Positions 1 to 4,493 of a stretch of 7,304 nucleotides of DNA are shown here, in pieces. The stretch is from Acidobacteriaceae bacterium. Lineage in GTDB: Bacteria > Acidobacteriota > Terriglobia > Terriglobales > Acidobacteriaceae. The notes under the pieces are model-generated. The model worked only from the letters and a program-made list of their open reading frames with translations, was not told where the DNA came from and did not search any database. The DNA is taken from assembly GCA_025929125.1 (NCBI GenBank), contig JAICMT010000071.1, positions 1 to 7,304 on the forward strand, read 5' to 3'. Every line of letters begins with the position of its first letter. The stretch's first letter is position 1. The translations under genes were made by a program, and so were the position numbers.

Positions 1-157
1 CAAAAAGATTTCCGGAGGGTTGAGTCACCAGCATTTCGGGCGTGATCGGAAGTTGACCTTCCGGGCCGCGCGCGTGGGTTTTGACCCCGTTGAGTACGGC
101 GGAACTGCTCTCCAGCACCTGGTCCAAGGGAATGGTTGTGTATGGGCGATTCGGCAT
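1..157 (-). CDS. YjhG/YagF-family aldonate (xylonate) dehydratase, N-terminal fragment cut by window edge
   Basis: Reading from an ATG at 157-155, an open frame of 52 codons continues off the left edge; it is too short and partial to stand out as a long ORF. Residues 24-52 contain GVKTHARGPEGQLPITPEML followed by VTQPSGNLF. This matches, from memory, the N-terminus of E. coli YjhG/YagF (VRTHADGPDGELPLTAEML, then a PSGDLF segment). These enzymes are Fe-S dehydratases of the IlvD/Edd superfamily that convert D-xylonate or related aldonates to 2-keto-3-deoxy acids in the cytoplasm. The catalytic and cluster-binding cysteines lie beyond the window and cannot be checked. The start lies 2 nt after the stop of the MFS transporter gene, so the two are almost certainly one operon. 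A GGAG lies about 14 nt upstream inside the transporter 3' end, a rather long spacing, so coupling may help initiation. Exact substrate is unknown. Confidence 0.85.
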   Translation of the reverse strand, partial: MPNRPYTTIPLDQVLESSSAVLNGVKTHARGPEGQLPITPEMLVTQPSGNLF

Positions 158-162
158 GCTTA
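155..162 (-). promoter_or_regulatory. Translational-coupling junction (TAAGCATG)
   Basis: On the minus strand the transporter stop TAA (162-160) is followed by GC and then the dehydratase ATG (157-155). A 2-nt gap of this kind allows terminating ribosomes to restart on the next gene. It supports co-expression of importer and dehydratase. Confidence 0.75.
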
Positions 163-1500
163 TTTCAGTATCTCCGCCGCGGCTTCCGCGTGTTGCCGTT
201 TGGGGGAATCATGGAGGAAGAATGAAAGTCCCGAGGCGCAGATCAACGACAGTGACATCAGCAGGTATCCGGCCTTTGCATTTCCAGTTACCGCCTGCAG
301 CCAGCCCACAAAGTAGCTGCCGACGAATCCTCCGACCGCCCCAAGGCTGTTGATGAACGCCATCACTTCGGCCGAGACGGTACGCGGCACCTTCTCAGGA
401 ATAAAGGCGAAGAAGGGACCATAGGGGGCGTACATGCACCCTCCGCCAATCACCACGCAGAGAAATGCCAGCGGAAAGCTGGACTGCGCGAACAGGAATG
501 AACCGAATAGTGCGAGCCCAGACACTAGCAACAAGGGCCAGATGAATCTCTGCCGATTCAAACTTCGATCTGACGCTCGGGATATCAGGATCATCAGCAG
601 GATCGCAGCCGCATAGGGACACGCGGTGAGCAGGCCCGTATTGGAGAGCGAAAGCGATCCACCCTGGCGCAGTATGACGGGCAGCCAAAGGACGAATCCG
701 TATAGCCCCAGGCTCCACAGGAAGTATTGGAACGCCAGAATCAACACTTCAGGACGAACCAAGGCAGTTCGCACCGCATCAATTTTGGGAAGAGAGACCT
801 GCTCCCGCTCAAGGCGGTGTTCCAACAGGCTGGCTGCCTCGGGCCTGAGCCATGTCGCATCCGCAGGCCTGTCGCGCACCAGAAACAGCCACGCGAACGC
901 CCACAGAACCGAAGGGATTCCTTCGACGATGAAAGTCTTCTGCCACCCCAGGAATTCGATCAGGAAGCCGGTGATAGCCGACATCCAGAGCACTGTGATG
1001 GGGTTCCCCAGAATCAGCAAGGTATTTGCGCGTGAGCGCTCCGCGTGACTGAACCAGCGCGTGAGCAGAAGAAGCATCGCGGGGAAGATGCAGCTCTCGG
1101 CCACGCCAAGCAGGAAACGATCCAGCGCCAGCATCCAGAAGCGGGTGAGGACGCCAGTGAGCGCGCCAAGTATGCCCCAAAACACGAGCGATACAAATAC
1201 GAGTCGTCGGGCGCCGTGTTTCTTCGCAAAGGATGCGCCGGGTATCTGGAAGACTAGATAACCGAGGAAGAAGAGTGCGCTCAGAAGAGAATTCTGCTCG
1301 CCGGTAATGTGCAGCGTTTTAGCCATACCGGCTGCCGCGCCGAAGCCATAGTTCGCACGATCGAGATACGCCAGGCTGTAGGTGACGAACACGGCTGGCA
1401 GAAGATACAGCCATCGCCTGTGCAGGCTTTTCGTCACGGCCGCCCCGTCGCCATCAAGGCCGATCGGGCTGCTGTTCTGGTCCTCTGTGGTTAGCTTCAT
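160..1500 (-). CDS. MFS transporter, anion:cation symporter (ACS) type, probable sugar-acid importer
   Basis: This 446-aa protein has the length and roughly 12 hydrophobic spans of a major facilitator. It is an inner-membrane permease, likely importing an organic or sugar acid with protons. TM1 (about residues 31-46) is followed by YLDRANYGF (45-53), the D-R-x-N signature of the ACS family. Next come a helix with FFLGYLVFQIPG (77-88), a motif-A-like loop GASFAKKHGARR (88-99), and RFLLGVAESCIFPAMLLLLTRWF (128-150, shown in part: RFLLGVAES, then IFPAM). The central loop lies about residues 209-250, and the second half has the loop SRASDRSLNRQ (307-317). ATG at 1500 is preferred because 30 residues before TM1 suffice. 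No Shine-Dalgarno sequence precedes it, however, and an in-frame TTG at 1527 has GAGAG 9 nt upstream and would add 9 residues. The downstream aldonate dehydratase, 2 nt away, suggests an aldonate substrate. Family call is firm; substrate is inferred from context only. Confidence 0.9.
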   Translation of the reverse strand: MKLTTEDQNSSPIGLDGDGAAVTKSLHRRWLYLLPAVFVTYSLAYLDRANYGFGAAAGMAKTLHITGEQNSLLSALFFLGYLVFQIPGASFAKKHGARRLVFVSLVFWGILGALTGVLTRFWMLALDRFLLGVAESCIFPAMLLLLTRWFSHAERSRANTLLILGNPITVLWMSAITGFLIEFLGWQKTFIVEGIPSVLWAFAWLFLVRDRPADATWLRPEAASLLEHRLEREQVSLPKIDAVRTALVRPEVLILAFQYFLWSLGLYGFVLWLPVILRQGGSLSLSNTGLLTACPYAAAILLMILISRASDRSLNRQRFIWPLLLVSGLALFGSFLFAQSSFPLAFLCVVIGGGCMYAPYGPFFAFIPEKVPRTVSAEVMAFINSLGAVGGFVGSYFVGWLQAVTGNAKAGYLLMSLSLICASGLSFFLHDSPKRQHAEAAAEILK

Positions 1501-1618
1501 AGGAAAATCAGGTTTCTGGCGGACCAAGGGAATCCGCTCTCAAGACATAGTCGTTTCTATCCTGTTCGCGGATGCTTGCGCAAGCTGGCGGGCTGCGGTA
1601 CGACCTTCTCTCTAGGCT
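1501..1618 (-). promoter_or_regulatory. Intergenic region with a perfect palindrome, likely control region of the sugar-acid genes
   Basis: This gap separates the Wzi-family stop from the transporter start. It holds the perfect 12-bp palindrome GCTTGCGCAAGC at 1574-1585, about 74 nt upstream of the transporter ATG, a position suited to an operator. I see no hairpin plus T-run that would terminate wzi transcription, and no strong -35/-10 pair. TTGCGC inside the palindrome with a weak ATAGAA 17 nt on is the best, but poor, promoter match. Function as an operator is inference. Confidence 0.35.
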
Positions 1619-3523
1619 TCACTTCGCCGTTGAGTTGAGTTTCGGAAATACTGTGAGTTGGAAGTTGAATGTGTTGTTGCCCTGCGAGCCTGATTTGTAA
1701 ATAGGGGCCTTCCAGCTCTCATGCTGGTACCACGTGTTCAGCTCGATCCCGGGACGCAGGCGCTTGGTCAACTCAATACGGAACTGAGTCTGGGTCGTTC
1801 CACCTGCAATGAAATCCTTGGCCGTTTTCTTGTGGAGATACTCTAGCTGCACCCACTCGTTGCTGCTGAGATGATAGGTTAGCCATGCCTGGCCGCCCTT
1901 CCCCTCGCGCCCGATCCAATCCCCTAGAATGTTGCCCTTGTTTGTGTAGGCCTGCTTTTGAATGGTTTCGGTGTACTCATTGTTGCCGTTCACACAGGCC
2001 AGCGTGACGCAATCCGTGTTGGCTGCCTCTACGCGCAGGTCGAGCCGGCTGGATCCCGGAAAACGCGAAAGATAGATGCCGGGCCGGTAGCCGGCGCGGC
2101 GCGGAGCGGAGATAGGAGTCACATCGTCGTGGGTTTCGGAGTCGGTGTAGAGGGTGAGAGCCCTGCGTGCGAACGGAAGGCGATAGGAGAAACTAAAATC
2201 CGAATACCTGGCGCCGGGATCGTTACGCGAGAACTTAAGGTCCGGGGTAGTGTCGCTGAAACTAAAAAATCCCTTAAGGAAGGTATGCAGAGTGACCGGC
2301 TCGTGCCCTGCGCCACCGAAGACGATGGTGCGCTGGAATGCGAACTGGAAGTCGCGTGTGGGAGCGAAGGAAAACATCTCGGAGTGGATCCAGGGATGGT
2401 TCGGGTCCGTATGGCCCTTCAGGCTGCCATAGAAGAAGTCGTATCGAAGTGGCCCGAGGAACCGGGACACCAGCGGAATCGAGAGCGGCTCCACTCGATT
2501 GATGCGAAAGGAATAGATGTTCTCCGCGTTGTTCGACCACGCCATGGCGCTGCCCATGCCCGGACCGAGCCACGCATCGGACTTGCCTCCGGAGATCTCG
2601 TGCCCGGCGACAAAGTAGGATAGCGTTCCCTCCACGATGCGAAACGGATTTTGCGCGGTGCTGGACGGCATGGGAACTGTCGGATCGGGATAATTGGGAG
2701 GCGCGTAGGGAATGATGAGCAGTTGCCGCTCTAACTGCGAGCCGAGGTTCAGCGGATATCCCGTTGCGGAAGGCGCATGCTGATACTCTCCGCGCACAAA
2801 CAGCGAGAAGCGCCCTCGCTCCGCCAGGCCGGAGAGCCCGGTGTAGTTGTTGAAACCGGGCTCATGCGGACGGCCATAGTCATTGAAATAGGTCTGGCCC
2901 AGGTGGAAACTATCCTGCAGAATTGATCCGCTGACTCCCATTACACGGGTGTAGGCCGAGTAGACTCCGTAAACTGTGCCGCGCCGAGCCCCCGTGAGAC
3001 CCTGCTTGGAAATACCTTCATCGCTCAGCTCATTCAGCAGGCCGGCAAGTAAAGATTGCGCCTCCTCGTCGGTGCCGGAAAGGATTTCATCCTCGGACCG
3101 CTGCAGGATATGTAGAGCACTTTGCCGCGTGTAAGGCCGCATGGCGAGGAACATCGAATCCAGATACCCCATGGAGTAGAGCCGCATCATGGCCGGATAG
3201 ATCCAGCTATCCAGCGGGATGTAAGCACTTCCAAGCGCCTCCTCGCGCATCCTGCTGCGGGTGGGAGCCGTGCCCAGGTAAGGAGGCATCGCGGTGAACG
3301 GATGTTCCGGGGAGGGTGATGCAGGCGTAACCTCAGGCGGCGGAGCCTTGTCGGGAACCGGCATGGATTCGGTTGTCCCCGGCTGCTGCTGGTAAGGGGG
3401 GGCAGCAGAGTCCTGCGTCGCTGGGCTCTGACCATGCCCCTGCGCGAGCGCAGGTCCGAGAATGCCGGCGAGCAGCACAAGAAGCAGGGAGTGCTTTCCT
3501 GAGGAAAGTTGGGGCATCGACAT
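1619..3523 (-). CDS. Capsule assembly Wzi family outer-membrane protein
   Basis: This 634-aa protein starts with a signal peptide: Lys10, a hydrophobic core at 13-26 and an ALA-Q junction near residue 27. A proline/glutamine/serine-rich linker follows (about 30-90), then a helical segment with YIPLDSWIYPAMMRLYSMGY (101-120) and MRPYTRQSALHIL (128-140). The rest to about residue 626 is made of alternating aromatic/polar strands separated by loops, consistent with a large beta-barrel ending FNFQLTVFP (619-627). Conserved-looking blocks include GDWIGREGKGGQAW (534-547). The Wzi family (Pfam Caps_assemb_Wzi) includes E. coli Wzi, about 480 aa, which anchors capsular polysaccharide at the cell surface; this protein is longer, mainly through the linker and loops. 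Cys505 and Cys510 could form a loop disulfide. The frame stays open upstream to 3865, but ATG 3523 (or ATG 3517) is chosen because it directly precedes the signal peptide and does not overlap the previous gene. The start has no clear Shine-Dalgarno sequence. Assignment is family-level; a role in capsule or another exopolysaccharide is not shown. Confidence 0.82.
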   Translation of the reverse strand: MSMPQLSSGKHSLLLVLLAGILGPALAQGHGQSPATQDSAAPPYQQQPGTTESMPVPDKAPPPEVTPASPSPEHPFTAMPPYLGTAPTRSRMREEALGSAYIPLDSWIYPAMMRLYSMGYLDSMFLAMRPYTRQSALHILQRSEDEILSGTDEEAQSLLAGLLNELSDEGISKQGLTGARRGTVYGVYSAYTRVMGVSGSILQDSFHLGQTYFNDYGRPHEPGFNNYTGLSGLAERGRFSLFVRGEYQHAPSATGYPLNLGSQLERQLLIIPYAPPNYPDPTVPMPSSTAQNPFRIVEGTLSYFVAGHEISGGKSDAWLGPGMGSAMAWSNNAENIYSFRINRVEPLSIPLVSRFLGPLRYDFFYGSLKGHTDPNHPWIHSEMFSFAPTRDFQFAFQRTIVFGGAGHEPVTLHTFLKGFFSFSDTTPDLKFSRNDPGARYSDFSFSYRLPFARRALTLYTDSETHDDVTPISAPRRAGYRPGIYLSRFPGSSRLDLRVEAANTDCVTLACVNGNNEYTETIQKQAYTNKGNILGDWIGREGKGGQAWLTYHLSSNEWVQLEYLHKKTAKDFIAGGTTQTQFRIELTKRLRPGIELNTWYQHESWKAPIYKSGSQGNNTFNFQLTVFPKLNSTAK

Positions 3524-3614
3524 GTCCAGTGTAATGGGACGCTGCTGGTAAGCGCCTTCTGCGGTCGAACCGAACCTGGCGATGAGCTCGGGATCACGGA
3601 TTAAACGTGGAGCA
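3524..3614 (-). other. Intergenic gap without recognisable signals
   Basis: This stretch lies between the stop of the E1-alpha-like gene and the Wzi-family ATG. I find no stem-loop with a T-run and no good -35/-10 pair. A TACACT just upstream of the ATG resembles a -10 box but has no matching -35. The Wzi gene may therefore be read through from the aceE transcript, or use a promoter I cannot recognise. Confidence 0.4.
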
Positions 3615-4493
3615 CTACACCTGAGAAGTTGCGGATGCGAGCCGGAAACCGATTCTTCTGGCGAATGACTTCGCCTCTGCCTCCATCCATCGCTTTTCCG
3701 CGACATTGCGGTGCAGCATGTACTCGGCAAGAACCTGGATCGCATCGGCGGATTGCTGCTTCTGGCCCTCAACGGCGTAACGGACGCACTCGATGAGTGC
3801 GCCGCCACCGCCAATGCGAGCGTGTCCAATCGCTTCCTGTGCGACGCGATAGATCGCAACTGCATCGTCCTGATCGACAGGTATGCCCGGAACCCTGGAC
3901 CGAAGCGCGATGGCAGACATTCGGCCCGTCCGTGAGGTTTGAGATCCGCGTTCCGGCAGGAGCACGAAGACTAGAGGCAGCTTCTGCACAGATACCCGCT
4001 CGAGGACCCGCAACCAGGAGGACGGCTGTGCGTCCGAGGGCTGCGCATAGCAGACGAGGACTGCGCTGTCTTTCGCGTCGGAGCTAAGTGAGCTTGCCTT
4101 CAGCGCTGCAGATGCTCCTGCGGCCATCCAGAGCCGCTCCGGATCGCTTGCCGACGCAATCAGCCGGGTCGCCGCACCGCATTCGGCGAGCGTGCTCAAG
4201 GAGCGAACATGCCGTCCAAGGGTGAGCACCTGCTCGGCAGACCGGCCGCGCAGGAAATCGATTGCACCCCCCTCCAGGGTGTCGCAAACTAGGTCCTCGG
4301 CTTGGAGATTGATAGCTGGGGCAACGAGGCAGGCTTCCATCCCGACCGGCGTAGCTGTGCGTCTGGGCTGCGAGCCGACGCGCCCCGCGAGCATGCGCAG
4401 GCGCAGCATGGCCACATACATCTGCCGCAGGCGGGCGTGGGGCATCAGCGGATTCTCGTAGGCGGAGGATTCGGCCGCTCTGCTTGCGGTCAC
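3615..4493 (-). CDS. Degenerate 2-oxoacid dehydrogenase E1-alpha-like protein (probable pseudoenzyme)
   Basis: This 292-aa cytoplasmic protein (no signal peptide or membrane span) aligns by eye along its length with the E1 alpha subunit of heterodimeric pyruvate/acetoin/branched-chain dehydrogenases. Residues 22-38 (LRQMYVAMLRLRMLAGR) match the first helix, GMEACLVAPAINLQAEDLV (51-69) the G-Q-E-A-x-x-x-G-x-A-L-x-x-x-D region, and VLVCYAQPSDAQ (145-156) with KLPLVFVLLPERGSQ (171-185) the thiamine diphosphate fold. GIPVDQDDAVAIYRVAQEAI (203-222) and ALIECVRYAVEG (232-243) match the block after it, and 250-281 the C-terminal helices. Key residues are gone: the G-D-G of the cofactor motif reads A-Q-P-S-D near 150-154, the paired Asn reads P-E near 180-181, and the H-x-H-G-type loop and the G-H-S phosphorylation-type loop are lost or shortened. 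Thiamine diphosphate and Mg binding is thus unlikely. Usual family length is about 320-400 aa. The GTG start overlaps the aceE stop (GTGA), with AAGGA about 12 nt upstream; ATG at 4445 is a weaker alternative. Homology is inferred by eye; function is unknown, possibly structural or regulatory for AceE. Confidence 0.78.
   Translation of the reverse strand: MTASRAAESSAYENPLMPHARLRQMYVAMLRLRMLAGRVGSQPRRTATPVGMEACLVAPAINLQAEDLVCDTLEGGAIDFLRGRSAEQVLTLGRHVRSLSTLAECGAATRLIASASDPERLWMAAGASAALKASSLSSDAKDSAVLVCYAQPSDAQPSSWLRVLERVSVQKLPLVFVLLPERGSQTSRTGRMSAIALRSRVPGIPVDQDDAVAIYRVAQEAIGHARIGGGGALIECVRYAVEGQKQQSADAIQVLAEYMLHRNVAEKRWMEAEAKSFARRIGFRLASATSQV
4490..4493 (-). promoter_or_regulatory. GTGA stop/start overlap coupling aceE to the E1-alpha-like gene
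   Basis: On the minus strand GTGA carries the GTG start of the E1-alpha-like gene (4493-4491) and the TGA stop of aceE (4492-4490). Four-base overlaps of this type usually mean translational coupling and roughly matched synthesis of both proteins. This supports physical or functional partnership. Confidence 0.85.

Noticed and set aside
1574..1585. Palindrome as an intrinsic terminator of the Wzi-family gene
   Set aside because: There is no loop beyond the central GCGC, the stem would be 4 bp, and no T-run follows on the minus strand.
1958..2623. 221-codon open frame on the plus strand
   Set aside because: It lies entirely antisense to the Wzi-family barrel gene, shows no recognisable domain, and is explained by the GC-rich codon pattern of the opposite strand.
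3524..3865. N-terminal extension of the Wzi-family frame by 114 codons
   Set aside because: It would overlap the E1-alpha-like gene by some 250 nt and bury the signal peptide inside the protein. The extension is basic and low in recognisable structure.
3615..4493. E1-alpha-like gene as a pseudogene or sequencing-error product
   Set aside because: The frame is unbroken, homology by eye runs from start to end, and the GTGA overlap with aceE is preserved. Substitutions are concentrated in the cofactor site while the hydrophobic core is kept.
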